Below, piece by piece: positions 25,067 through 33,282 of a DNA stretch of 64,000 bases. The stretch lies in contig JARLHI010000003.1 of NCBI GenBank assembly GCA_031292355.1, positions 186,001 through 250,000 of the forward strand, in the 5' to 3' direction. The number at the start of each line of letters is the position of its first letter. The first letter of the stretch is position 1. This DNA comes from Candidatus Obscuribacterales bacterium (lineage in GTDB: Bacteria > Cyanobacteriota > Vampirovibrionia > Obscuribacterales > Obscuribacteraceae). A model generated the notes under the pieces. It worked only from the letters and a program-made list of their open reading frames with translations. It searched no databases and was not told where the DNA came from. A program made the translations under genes and the position numbers.

Positions 25067-26392
25067 TCAGTGGTCGCTGGCGGGGCCGCGCATGGCTCGA
25101 ACAAGGTGGATGACACCGAAGACTAAAGTCGGCAAGCCCATGATTAACAATGTCGTCGAAACACCGCCTGGCAGGTTGTCTGAGGACACGCCCGCCAGAA
25201 TTACAGGAATAGTCGAACCGGCCGACATGGCCATGTTTTGAGCACCGAAGACTTTGCCCCGCAATTCCTCTGGAACTGCCGTCTGTAGAGCAGTTTGCGT
25301 CGGCACTGCGATGAAGGCCGAAGAAACTCCTGTAAAGCCTGCAAGCAGTAAGGGAATACCCATGAAAGGTCCGTTGAAATAGAAATCTCGGATCCCCATG
25401 GCGGCAACAGCATTTTCAACAAAGCCAAGGGTGCCAAGCAAGCTGATAAACAAGCCCAATCCCGTAAAGCCAGCGTAGACCAGGCGTTTGTGATGGACAT
25501 TTGCGGATTGTTTGCCTACCCACAAATTACCCAGCCCCATGCCACCGCCTGCGGCAGCAATGATATAACCGAATTGTTCCGGTTTGATATGCATCACTTG
25601 TTCAGCAAGTCCCACAGCCACGATATTGAGCGTGATCATCGTACTGAACAGAAAAGAGATTTTGGCGATCGCTTTAAAGACAGGAGGATTGTTGGCAATG
25701 TAAGCAATCCCCGAGCGTAAATCTTCCCACCACTCATTTTTGGACTTGGTGCGAACTTGATTGTCGCTAATGCCCAACAATAACATCGCAGCAATGAAAA
25801 AACCGGCAGCGACTGCCCAGGGTGCGTTTTCTAAACCCCAGAGGTCAATAATTGGGGCGCCTATGGCAAAGCCAAAACCAAGCGCGATCATCATCGTCGT
25901 GAAGAATAAAGAGTTAGCAGAATAAAGATCCCCTCTTTTGACCAGACGTGGAATCGATGAACTTTCGGCGGGGCCGAAAAACTGCGACCCAATTGAGATG
26001 AGCATGGCCATCGTGAATGTAAAAATGTGAGACATCGAGGATAAAGGCGAAGCCACAAGGCTAACAAAAAGAGCACGAGCGAGATTTGAGACAATCAAAA
26101 CCGTTTTATTTGACCAGCGGTCGACATAGACTCCAGCAATAGGACTGAGAATTACAGCCGGAATTGTAAAAGCAATATAGAGTCGGCTCGTCATCTCAGC
26201 GGCGCCTATCTGCTGAGTACCTATCTGGTGGCTGGTCAAAACAGCGACGAATAAAACAAAAACCGCCCGGTCTGCAAATTGCGAAAATATTTGCGCCGTC
26301 CACAGACACATGAATTGCCGATTTTTGAAAAGCGACGAATAGCCGCCCTTTTCATGCGGTTCGGTGTCGAGATCGGAAATTTGGAATGCCAT
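25067..26392 (-). CDS. MFS permease, drug-efflux-like (MFS_3 type)
   Basis: This 441-residue protein has 12 predicted helices. Its start, KNRQFMCLWTAQIFSQFADR, followed by SPIAGVYVDRWSNKTVLIVS (motif A, GxxxDRxxxK), is typical of the DHA3/macrolide-exporter-like MFS group. Central TM7 and the loop AVPEELRGKVFGAQNMAMS are also characteristic. It probably exports hydrophobic compounds by proton antiport, but a lysophospholipid or siderophore role is equally compatible with this group. It sits 131 bases downstream of lpxA and 91 bases before the glycosyltransferase, all on the minus strand. Confidence 0.8.
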   Translation of the reverse strand: MAFQISDLDTEPHEKGGYSSLFKNRQFMCLWTAQIFSQFADRAVFVLFVAVLTSHQIGTQQIGAAEMTSRLYIAFTIPAVILSPIAGVYVDRWSNKTVLIVSNLARALFVSLVASPLSSMSHIFTFTMAMLISIGSQFFGPAESSSIPRLVKRGDLYSANSLFFTTMMIALGFGFAIGAPIIDLWGLENAPWAVAAGFFIAAMLLLGISDNQVRTKSKNEWWEDLRSGIAYIANNPPVFKAIAKISFLFSTMITLNIVAVGLAEQVMHIKPEQFGYIIAAAGGGMGLGNLWVGKQSANVHHKRLVYAGFTGLGLFISLLGTLGFVENAVAAMGIRDFYFNGPFMGIPLLLAGFTGVSSAFIAVPTQTALQTAVPEELRGKVFGAQNMAMSAGSTIPVILAGVSSDNLPGGVSTTLLIMGLPTLVFGVIHLVRAMRGPASDH

Positions 26393-26523
26393 AGAATTTG
26401 CTCGGCTATTTGATATTTGCTCTTGCTCTAGAACTGTAACACTCTGTAGTTCCCCAGAGAGAGCAACGCAACACTTGCCAAACCGTTTGGTTCCCGTTAG
26501 AGAACGAGTGTTATATGCGGACC

Positions 26524-27384
26524 TTACGACTGAGGAACATTAGAGGAAGTTGCAACGAGATTGGCATCATCTTTATCTTCACCAAAATCAGTTTTATCTT
26601 CACTGTCTCCACCAGACGGACTAACAACTCCTCGCTTGCTCGTTTTGAAGAAGTCGAGCAGCTCAATGACTTCAGGGACATGTCCGAGTTCTTTTTCGAC
26701 ACGCTCGAGCGCTTTTTCAAGGATAACTTCAGAAACATAAATGATGCGGAAGGCTTTCTTAACAGCCATGCGTGTTTCCAGCGAAAGTTTATTGCGCTTA
26801 AGACCGACTGAGTTAGTGCCTCTTACTTTCGCTGGACGTCCGTCACACATACCAAATGGTGGCAGATCTTGCCTGGTAGCGCTGCAACCTCCCATCATTG
26901 CCATTCTTCCGACACGGCAATTTTGATGCACAACAGTATCGCCACCCATTACCACGGCATCGCCGACGGTGACATAACCAGCTAAAGTGCAGTTGTTAGC
27001 CATGATAACGCTGTTGCCTACGACGCAATTATGCGCTACATGAGAATAATTCATGAGAAAGCAATCGTCGCCAATGGTCGTGAAACCACTTTTTGTAGCA
27101 CGGTGAATCGTCACGTATTCGCGAATAGTTACACGATTGCCGATAATGACTCCAGTAGCCTCACCTTTATATCCAAGATCTTGGGGATCCAGACCAATGG
27201 AAGCTCCTGCGTAAATTTTGCAATCAGCACCAATGGTGGTTACGCCGTCAATAATGGCGTGAGCACCGACCACGGTACCAGGTCCAATTTGAACATCCGG
27301 ACCGATGACTACATAAGGTCCAATCTCAGCGGCCGGATCGATTTTGGCTCCGTCGGCAATTATGGCTGTGCTGTGAATCGGCAT
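26524..27384 (-). CDS. lpxA: UDP-N-acetylglucosamine acyltransferase
   Basis: This is the first enzyme of lipid A synthesis. It moves a 3-hydroxyacyl chain from ACP to the 3-OH of UDP-GlcNAc in the cytoplasm. The N-terminal ~190 residues are a left-handed beta-helix with many hexapeptide turns (IGPYVVIGPDVQIG, IIGNRVTIREYVTIHR). The catalytic His lies in NYSHVAHNCVVG (112-123; His118 corresponds to the general base). The length of 286 exceeds the usual ~260 because of an acidic, low-complexity C-terminal tail (SGGDSEDKTDFGEDKDD). AGAGGGAAG precedes ATG 27384. It lies 36 bases after fabZ, the standard fabZ-lpxA order. It is evidence for an outer membrane with lipid A. Confidence 0.94.
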   Translation of the reverse strand: MPIHSTAIIADGAKIDPAAEIGPYVVIGPDVQIGPGTVVGAHAIIDGVTTIGADCKIYAGASIGLDPQDLGYKGEATGVIIGNRVTIREYVTIHRATKSGFTTIGDDCFLMNYSHVAHNCVVGNSVIMANNCTLAGYVTVGDAVVMGGDTVVHQNCRVGRMAMMGGCSATRQDLPPFGMCDGRPAKVRGTNSVGLKRNKLSLETRMAVKKAFRIIYVSEVILEKALERVEKELGHVPEVIELLDFFKTSKRGVVSPSGGDSEDKTDFGEDKDDANLVATSSNVPQS

Positions 27385-27420
27385 TGGCTTCCCTCTTTTG
27401 ATGCAGTACAGAATGCAATA

Positions 27421-27903
27421 TTACTCAGACCCACTTTTTTGCAAATTACCGTCAGCTCGTGTGAAAGCAAAACTGATTTCACCTTCACAAGCAATTTTGT
27501 CACCGACTCTGGCTGTCACTTTTGCTTTGCCCAGAGGACCACGACGTTTTGTCAGCTCGACTTCGAGATCTAATCGATCGCCTGGTTCGACCATCGTGCG
27601 AAATTTGACATTTTCAATACCTGTAAAGACACCAAGTGAGCCTTTGAATTCGTCCAATGTCAACATCGTGATGCATCCCAGCTGAGCGAGAGCTTCAACC
27701 ATTAGAACTCCTGGCATGATTGGCTTGGTAGGGAAATGACCGTTGAAGAAATCTTCGTTGGCCGTCATATTCTTAAAACCAACTGCGCGGACGCCAGGAA
27801 CCAATTCGGTAACTCGATCCACCAGTAAAAAAGGATAGCGATGAGGCAGAATCTCTTTGATCTGAAGAATATCTAAGGTTCTGGTCTCTAGCGTTGTCGA
27901 CAT
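27421..27903 (-). CDS. fabZ: 3-hydroxyacyl-ACP dehydratase
   Basis: This 160-residue hotdog-fold enzyme dehydrates 3-hydroxyacyl-ACP in fatty acid elongation. Diagnostic motifs are [14 protein letters not shown] (about 18-31) and the active-site helix [20 protein letters not shown] (55-74) with catalytic His56 and Glu70. ATG 27903 has GGGGAG at proper distance. It heads the fabZ-lpxA pair; both compete for 3-hydroxymyristoyl-ACP-type substrates, which is the usual reason for their linkage. lpxC, often upstream in Cyanobacteria-like order, is not present here. The 284-base divergent region toward folE (27904-28187) must hold its promoter. Confidence 0.95.
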   Translation of the reverse strand: MSTTLETRTLDILQIKEILPHRYPFLLVDRVTELVPGVRAVGFKNMTANEDFFNGHFPTKPIMPGVLMVEALAQLGCITMLTLDEFKGSLGVFTGIENVKFRTMVEPGDRLDLEVELTKRRGPLGKAKVTARVGDKIACEGEISFAFTRADGNLQKSGSE

Positions 27904-28187
27904 CTATTCACTCCCCAAAACTCGCTGAACAAATGGATCGCTGGTGCTCAAGCCACTGTTGTCGCCATTTCTAGCAAACAAATAGTATACAGTACTGCCG
28001 CAAAAACTGACGAGTACCGAAGGGGCGATTGTTTCTTCAAGCGACATACATCACCACTTATTGTGGCACGCAAATTCTCAAGCGGTAAAATGAGTTTCAT
28101 GCATTGCCATCTGTCGCGACTAAAAGCTCTGTTGCTGTGACAATGACAATTCACGAGTGAAATAACTAGTCACAACAGGGACTTACC

Positions 28188-28910
28188 GTGGAATCAGAAG
28201 CAATCCCGACAAAAACGCTGAATCAGACACCAAATCGAACGTCAGCCAAAATGCCAAAGCAAAGACAACCTAGCGCCACTCAACTTGCCGGAACCACTCT
28301 TGGTGAATTGAAGCGGGCTATAGACGGCGCTGATGAAGGTTCCATGGATCTTGAAAAAGTTGCTCGAGGAGTGAGCTTGATTCTCGAGGGGCTGGGTGAA
28401 AACCTGAACAGAGAAGGTCTTTTGGAAACACCGGCCCGTGTTGCCCGAATGTACGGCGAACTCCTTTATGGATTGAACGAAGATCCAGCGGACGAGATAT
28501 CGTGCACTTTTACTGAAGGCGAAGAAGAATTGGTGCTTGTCAAAGACATCTCTTTTGCCTCTATTTGCGAGCATCACATGGTGCCTTTTATGGGCGTAGC
28601 ACATATCGGTTATATTCCAGCGCAAGGGAAAATCACTGGTTTGTCGAAGCTTGCCAGAGTCGTCGAATTGGTGTCGCGACGGCTGCAAGTGCAAGAGCGA
28701 ATGACAGCTCAAATTGCTGATGCGATAGAGACAAAACTGAATCCACGTGGTGTCATAGTGGTGCTCGAGGCCGAACATTTATGCATGTCCATCCGCGGCA
28801 TTCGTAAGCCAGGCAGCAAGACCATCACCACATCTGCCCGCGGCATCTTGCACTCCGATCAGTTTCGTCGCCAGGAAGCTCTGACGCTTTTACAGAATAG
28901 GTATGTTTAA
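28188..28910 (+). CDS. folE: GTP cyclohydrolase I
   Basis: This enzyme converts GTP to 7,8-dihydroneopterin triphosphate, the entry to folate, pterin and queuosine-type pathways. The 240 residues comprise a ~45-residue Thr/Pro/Gln-rich extension and a complete catalytic domain. Zinc ligands are visible: Cys127 and His130 in ICEHHMVPFMG, and Cys199 in EAEHLCMSIRGI. LLETPARVARMYGELLYG (78-95) and GLSKLARVVELVSRRLQVQE (151-170) are family landmarks. The GTG start 28188 has AGGGA upstream; an internal ATG near residue 22 is an alternative. It is followed after two bases by the metallophosphoesterase gene, so they form an operon. Confidence 0.95.
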   Translation: MESEAIPTKTLNQTPNRTSAKMPKQRQPSATQLAGTTLGELKRAIDGADEGSMDLEKVARGVSLILEGLGENLNREGLLETPARVARMYGELLYGLNEDPADEISCTFTEGEEELVLVKDISFASICEHHMVPFMGVAHIGYIPAQGKITGLSKLARVVELVSRRLQVQERMTAQIADAIETKLNPRGVIVVLEAEHLCMSIRGIRKPGSKTITTSARGILHSDQFRRQEALTLLQNRYV

Positions 28911-28912
28911 AA

Positions 28913-30472
28913 TTGAAAGAAACAGACATATCAAAATACTTTGAACGCACTGTCAGTCGAAGACATCTTTTGTTGGGGCTGACGAGTCTGGCGGTATTGC
29001 CATTCGGACAAGAAGCAAAAGCATTTTCTGGGTTTGACCCATTTAGTTTTGGTTATGTCACTGGCTCCTATTTAATTACCGGTCAACCTGACAGCTACAA
29101 GCTGCTGCAAGAAAGCCAGCTGTTTTTGCAAGATGCTATCAAAGGGCTGAACGCCGAAAAGCTGGATTTCGTTTTATTTGGTGGCGATAATGTCGAGGCG
29201 CCAGGCAACGACGACGCAAACTGGCAACTCTTTTTGGATATCGCACAGAGTTTGAACTGTCCGTGGAATTTCGTCATCGGCGAACAAGACATATCGGGAC
29301 CGCAAATGGCCGATCCGATGAAAACTTACGGTCGCGACTGGAAAGGTAAAGGGATCGATCGCAATGTACCTTATTGGTCGTACGACCCGATGCCTGGCAT
29401 CCACGTAGTCGGCTTAGATACTGCCCGTCGCAACAGCAATACGGGTTATCTCGGCAAAGAACAACTCAACTGGTTAAAAGACGACCTCAAAACCAATCGA
29501 CATAAATTTACGATTGTAGCCAGCCACCACCCACTTTTGCCTCCTGCACCATTTGATGGCGGCTCGCCTTGGGATGACTATGATGTCCCCCAAGGAGCTT
29601 CGGCTCGCGAAATCATGGGGCAATATCCAAGTGTTCGCCTCGCTCTAAGCGGTCATGTACATATTAATAAGATTCAGCAAGAACGATCGATCTGGTACGT
29701 AAGCTCGCCCAGTCTCGCTGTCTATCCATGCGCTTATCGAATATTTAGAGTAACCACTGACTATGTAAGCGTTGAGACCTATCAAATCAGTTTTCCGGCC
29801 CTCATCAAAAAAGCAAGACAAAAGGTTGAAACCTGGTCTTTGCCGTATAAATATTCTGCAAAAGTCGAAGCTTATACCGAGTTGATGGATGGTGGCAAAG
29901 CCAATCAATTTGCTCGACTACCGATGGCCGCTGGTAAACCAATGGAGCCACTGTCAGCTAAAAAGCGCAAAGAACCTGAAAAAACAGCGAAAACTCACAA
30001 AGTTCAAAAAGGCGAAAAAAGCGAAAAAAATACTGGTCATGACGAAAAACAAAGCACCACATCTGATGACAGTTCTTCAACCACTGCCGCCGCCGACGAG
30101 CATAAAAATATGTTTGGTTTCGGCAAAAAGAAGAAAAATAAAAGCGAAAAAGTAGAGTCTGAGAAAAAGAAAAAAGAAGACGCTGAACCAAGCAAAAAAT
30201 CAGACGAAGCCGAATTGAAAAGCAAGTCCGAAACACAAGCACCTGATAGCGGCAGTCCTGGCTCTGAAAAAACAATGCCAGACAAAACAGAGCCTGACAA
30301 AGCGACAGACCAGGCACCGGACAAAACTGCAAAAGACCAGACCGAGAATGTCGACAGCAAAACGGACACTTCGGTAACCGAGCCAAAGGCTAAACCCATT
30401 CCTGAACTTCTTTCAGCGCCCGATCCAAAAGCAAAGCAACAGGATAAAAAACATGAGCGAACCGACAAATAG
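28913..30472 (+). CDS. Tat-type exported metallophosphoesterase-like protein with charged tail
   Basis: This is 519 residues from TTG 28913. Residues 14-37 form a twin-arginine-like signal (SRRHLLLGLTSLAVLPFG). Residues ~45-290 have the calcineurin-like phosphoesterase fold: FVLFGGDNVE (GD), TIVASHHPLLPP (H) and LALSGHVHINK (GHxH). However, the first motif (DxH) is replaced by FGYVTGSYL, and GNHD by VIGEQD. The two-metal site is therefore incomplete and activity is doubtful or altered. From ~340 to the end is a Lys/Glu/Ser/Asp-rich low-complexity tail (EKVESEKKKKEDAEPSKKSD). Its last 20 bases overlap the tryptophan dioxygenase gene. The substrate is unknown. Confidence 0.75.
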   Translation: MKETDISKYFERTVSRRHLLLGLTSLAVLPFGQEAKAFSGFDPFSFGYVTGSYLITGQPDSYKLLQESQLFLQDAIKGLNAEKLDFVLFGGDNVEAPGNDDANWQLFLDIAQSLNCPWNFVIGEQDISGPQMADPMKTYGRDWKGKGIDRNVPYWSYDPMPGIHVVGLDTARRNSNTGYLGKEQLNWLKDDLKTNRHKFTIVASHHPLLPPAPFDGGSPWDDYDVPQGASAREIMGQYPSVRLALSGHVHINKIQQERSIWYVSSPSLAVYPCAYRIFRVTTDYVSVETYQISFPALIKKARQKVETWSLPYKYSAKVEAYTELMDGGKANQFARLPMAAGKPMEPLSAKKRKEPEKTAKTHKVQKGEKSEKNTGHDEKQSTTSDDSSSTTAAADEHKNMFGFGKKKKNKSEKVESEKKKKEDAEPSKKSDEAELKSKSETQAPDSGSPGSEKTMPDKTEPDKATDQAPDKTAKDQTENVDSKTDTSVTEPKAKPIPELLSAPDPKAKQQDKKHERTDK

Positions 30473-31364
30473 AAGTGGATGCCCTTTCGGTGAGCTACCA
30501 CCTGTTGGAATTACGGAAAATGCCTTAAATTACAACGACTACTTGAAAGTCGAACAGCTGAAGAATCTGCAAATTTGCATGTCAGAGCCAGCGCACCATG
30601 ACGAACCACTATTCATTATTATTCATCAGACGTACGAATTATGGTTCAAGCTGATTTTACATGAGCTAGATCTGGTTATCGAATTTCTAAATAAGGATAG
30701 AATTCGCCGCGCTAACTTCTTCATGAAACGGGTCAATGCCATCATGAAATTACTTGTGCAGCAAATTCACATCCTCGAGACAATGACACCAATGGAGTTT
30801 CTCGGGTTCCGCAATAGCCTCAATCCAGCAAGTGGTTTTCAATCAACTCAATTTAGAGAAATTGAAATTGTTGGTGGTTTAAAAGATAAAAAGCTGATGG
30901 CGCATTTCGATCGGGCCGGAGACGCTTACGCCAAGCTCGCTCAACGAAATCTAGAGCCAGGTCTTGGTGACGTTTTCTATGCAGCCTTAAGGCGAAAAGG
31001 TTTTGTCTTGGAGCAAACACCAGATTGCGACGTTTCCGACACGGACAGCAATAATCAGCACCAACCACAGCAAAAGACAGATACCGCCCAAGAATCTCGT
31101 CTACAAGAACTGCGTAAAATTTACGAGCATCCTGAACAATTTCTCGACTATCACGATTTTGCCGAAAGCCTCATTGATTTTGACGAATCTCTCGCACTGT
31201 GGCGGTCTCATCATGCGACCGTCGTAGAACGAGTGATTGGGTTTAAACGTGGCACAGGGGGAAGCGAAGGCGTGCAGTATTTACGCTCAACATTGAACAA
31301 ACGCTGTTTTCCTGACTTGTGGAAAGTGCGGACAGTGTTGCAGTATCGAGAAATCGACTATTAA
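30453..31364 (+). CDS. kynA: Tryptophan 2,3-dioxygenase
   Basis: This heme enzyme opens the indole ring of tryptophan to N-formylkynurenine, the first step of the kynurenine route. The 303 residues contain FIIIHQTYELWFKLILHELD (substrate/heme pocket), MTPMEFLGFRNSLNPASGFQ and FREIEIVGG. The C-terminal heme-ligand region has WRSHHATVVERVIGFKRGTG followed by GSEGVQYLR. A Gln/Asp-rich insert (about 195-215, SDTDSNNQHQPQQKTD) is unusual. The gene starts inside the end of the phosphoesterase gene, so translation is likely coupled. No other kynurenine-pathway genes are in the window, so the fate of the product (NAD synthesis or catabolism) is open. Confidence 0.93.
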   Translation: MSEPTNRSGCPFGELPPVGITENALNYNDYLKVEQLKNLQICMSEPAHHDEPLFIIIHQTYELWFKLILHELDLVIEFLNKDRIRRANFFMKRVNAIMKLLVQQIHILETMTPMEFLGFRNSLNPASGFQSTQFREIEIVGGLKDKKLMAHFDRAGDAYAKLAQRNLEPGLGDVFYAALRRKGFVLEQTPDCDVSDTDSNNQHQPQQKTDTAQESRLQELRKIYEHPEQFLDYHDFAESLIDFDESLALWRSHHATVVERVIGFKRGTGGSEGVQYLRSTLNKRCFPDLWKVRTVLQYREIDY

Positions 31365-31437
31365 TCACCCAATATTCACTTTGGTCTGGCTAAAGTGCTC
31401 ATATTAATGTAGTGAGTAACTCAGCAGGTTTGAGACT

Positions 31438-32886
31438 ATGACAAAGCCAGCAATTCTTTGGTTTCGGCAAGACCTCAGATTAGCGGACAATCCCGCTCTA
31501 ACCGACGCCATCGAAAACGAAAAGGCTGTCGTTCCAGTTTATATTTACGCTCCAGAAGAAGATGACGGCTGGCCTCCAGGGAGTGCAACGAAGTGGTGGC
31601 TGCACCATTCATTACAAGCGTTGAGTGACGAACTAGAAGAGCACAATTCGTATCTTGTGATTCGCTCTGGAGACAGTCTTGCCCAGTTGCAAACGATCAT
31701 AAAAAGAACTGGGGCTGACACACTTTTATTCAACAAACGATACGAGCCGGAAGCACACGAAATTGAAGAGAAGATCACAGCCAAGCTGAGCAAATCTGGA
31801 ATCATAGTTAGATCTTTCAATGGCAGTTTGATGCGAGAACCTGGTCTGATTCGCAATAAAGAAGGCAAATCCTTTAAGGTATTTACTGCTTACTGGCGCA
31901 ATTGCCTAGCCGCCAATCAGCCACGACAGCCTCTTCCTGCACCAAAATCAATCAAGACTTTCAAAGACAGGCCTGAATCAATTGCCTTAGAACAATTAGC
32001 GCTGGAGCCCAAAATCAAATGGGCAAAAGGTATAAGTGAAGCCTGGCAGCCCGGTTCAAAAGGCGTGCACAAGAGCCTCAAGCATTTAACAGAGTCAGTC
32101 ATTCACGATTATGGCGACAGCCGAAACAGACCCGATCAAAATGGCGTTTCACGCTTTTCGCCGCATTTGCACTTTGGCGAGGTCAGTCCAAACATGATTT
32201 GGCATGTGGTGAGTGAAGCGTTGCGCACCACTAGCAGTGCTAAAACTAAAACGAATGCTTCGATTTATTTGAAAGAAATTGGCTGGCGCGAGTTTGCATA
32301 CGATTTGCTCGTCAACTTCCCATATTCAACAAACGAACCTTTGTACGAAGACTACGCCAATTTTCCTTTCCTTAAAGATGCTCACGCTCTAAAAGCCTGG
32401 CAAAAAGGACTAACCGGCTATCCCATGGTCGATGCTGGCATGAGAGAACTCTGGCACACAGGCTGGATGCACAACCGCGTGCGCATGATTGTGGGCTCCT
32501 TTCTCGTCAAAGATTTGTTGTTACCCTGGCAGGTGGGCGCAAAGTGGTTCTGGGATACACTGGTTGATGCCGATCTTGCCTCCAATACCATGGGATGGCA
32601 ATGGGTGGCTGGTTGCGGAGCCGACGCCGCGCCTTATTTCAGAATTTTCAATCCGATTTCGCAGGGCGCAAAGTTTGATCCAGACGGCAAGTACGTACGC
32701 AAATGGGTACCTGAGCTGGCAAAAGTGCCCACAAAATACATTCATAGCCCATGGCTCGCCAGTAAAGACGAACTACGCCAGGCTGGCGTAGAATTGGGAA
32801 AGGATTATCCGCTACCGATAGTCGATCATGCGTTTGCCCGAACCAGGGCTCTTGCGGCGCTTAAAGAAGCGAAGAGTAAAATTTAG
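31438..32886 (+). CDS. phr: Deoxyribodipyrimidine photolyase (class I)
   Basis: This 482-residue light-driven DNA repair flavoprotein splits cyclobutane pyrimidine dimers. The N-terminal alpha/beta antenna domain opens ILWFRQDLRLADNPAL. The FAD-binding helical domain holds GVSRFSPHLHFGEVSPNMIW, WREFAYDLLVNFPY and the highly conserved LVDADLASNTMGWQWVAGCG followed by FRIFNPISQGAKFDP. These motifs match CPD photolyases better than cryptochrome-DASH. The antenna cofactor, folate or deazaflavin, cannot be told from sequence by eye. It is separated by 73 bases from the dioxygenase gene and by 11 from the VOC gene, so probably the downstream pair is cotranscribed. Confidence 0.93.
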   Translation: MTKPAILWFRQDLRLADNPALTDAIENEKAVVPVYIYAPEEDDGWPPGSATKWWLHHSLQALSDELEEHNSYLVIRSGDSLAQLQTIIKRTGADTLLFNKRYEPEAHEIEEKITAKLSKSGIIVRSFNGSLMREPGLIRNKEGKSFKVFTAYWRNCLAANQPRQPLPAPKSIKTFKDRPESIALEQLALEPKIKWAKGISEAWQPGSKGVHKSLKHLTESVIHDYGDSRNRPDQNGVSRFSPHLHFGEVSPNMIWHVVSEALRTTSSAKTKTNASIYLKEIGWREFAYDLLVNFPYSTNEPLYEDYANFPFLKDAHALKAWQKGLTGYPMVDAGMRELWHTGWMHNRVRMIVGSFLVKDLLLPWQVGAKWFWDTLVDADLASNTMGWQWVAGCGADAAPYFRIFNPISQGAKFDPDGKYVRKWVPELAKVPTKYIHSPWLASKDELRQAGVELGKDYPLPIVDHAFARTRALAALKEAKSKI

Positions 32887-32897
32887 AGGAAATACTG

Positions 32898-33227
32898 ATG
32901 ACTGAAAACACGGATGAAGCGACCAGGCTGCCTCTGGATGCAATAGACCATATTGCCATTTCGGTCAAAGACATAAAATCGGCTGTCGACTGGTACACAA
33001 AGACGTTTGGTTGTGAAATTGAGTATCAGGACGAAACCTGGGCTTTTTTGAAATTCGCGAACATTAAATTAGCTCTTGTAATCCCAGAACAGCACCCACC
33101 GCATCTTGCTTTCGTCACACCTAACGCCGAGTCTTACGGGCAACTGAAGACACACAGGGACGGCACCCGATCAATCTATGTAAACGATCCTGCCGGCAAC
33201 TCTGTGGAAGTGATGGCGCCCTATTAG
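32898..33227 (+). CDS. VOC-fold protein (glyoxalase/dioxygenase superfamily)
   Basis: This 109-residue single-domain vicinal-oxygen-chelate protein begins IDHIAISVKDIKSAVDWYTK, with the first metal His in DHI. It ends RSIYVNDPAGNSVEVMAPY, where the Glu of VEV is the usual last metal ligand. The middle His in HLAFVTP (about residue 77) fits the second ligand. The set His-His-Glu suggests a metal site is retained. The family covers glyoxalase I, resistance proteins and isomerases; the substrate is not predictable. It follows phr closely and may be in its operon. Confidence 0.8.
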   Translation: MTENTDEATRLPLDAIDHIAISVKDIKSAVDWYTKTFGCEIEYQDETWAFLKFANIKLALVIPEQHPPHLAFVTPNAESYGQLKTHRDGTRSIYVNDPAGNSVEVMAPY

Positions 33228-33282
33228 GTTTGCTATCATCAATAGGACGTCCAGTGCATATAAGATAAAGACGGTTCCGCCA

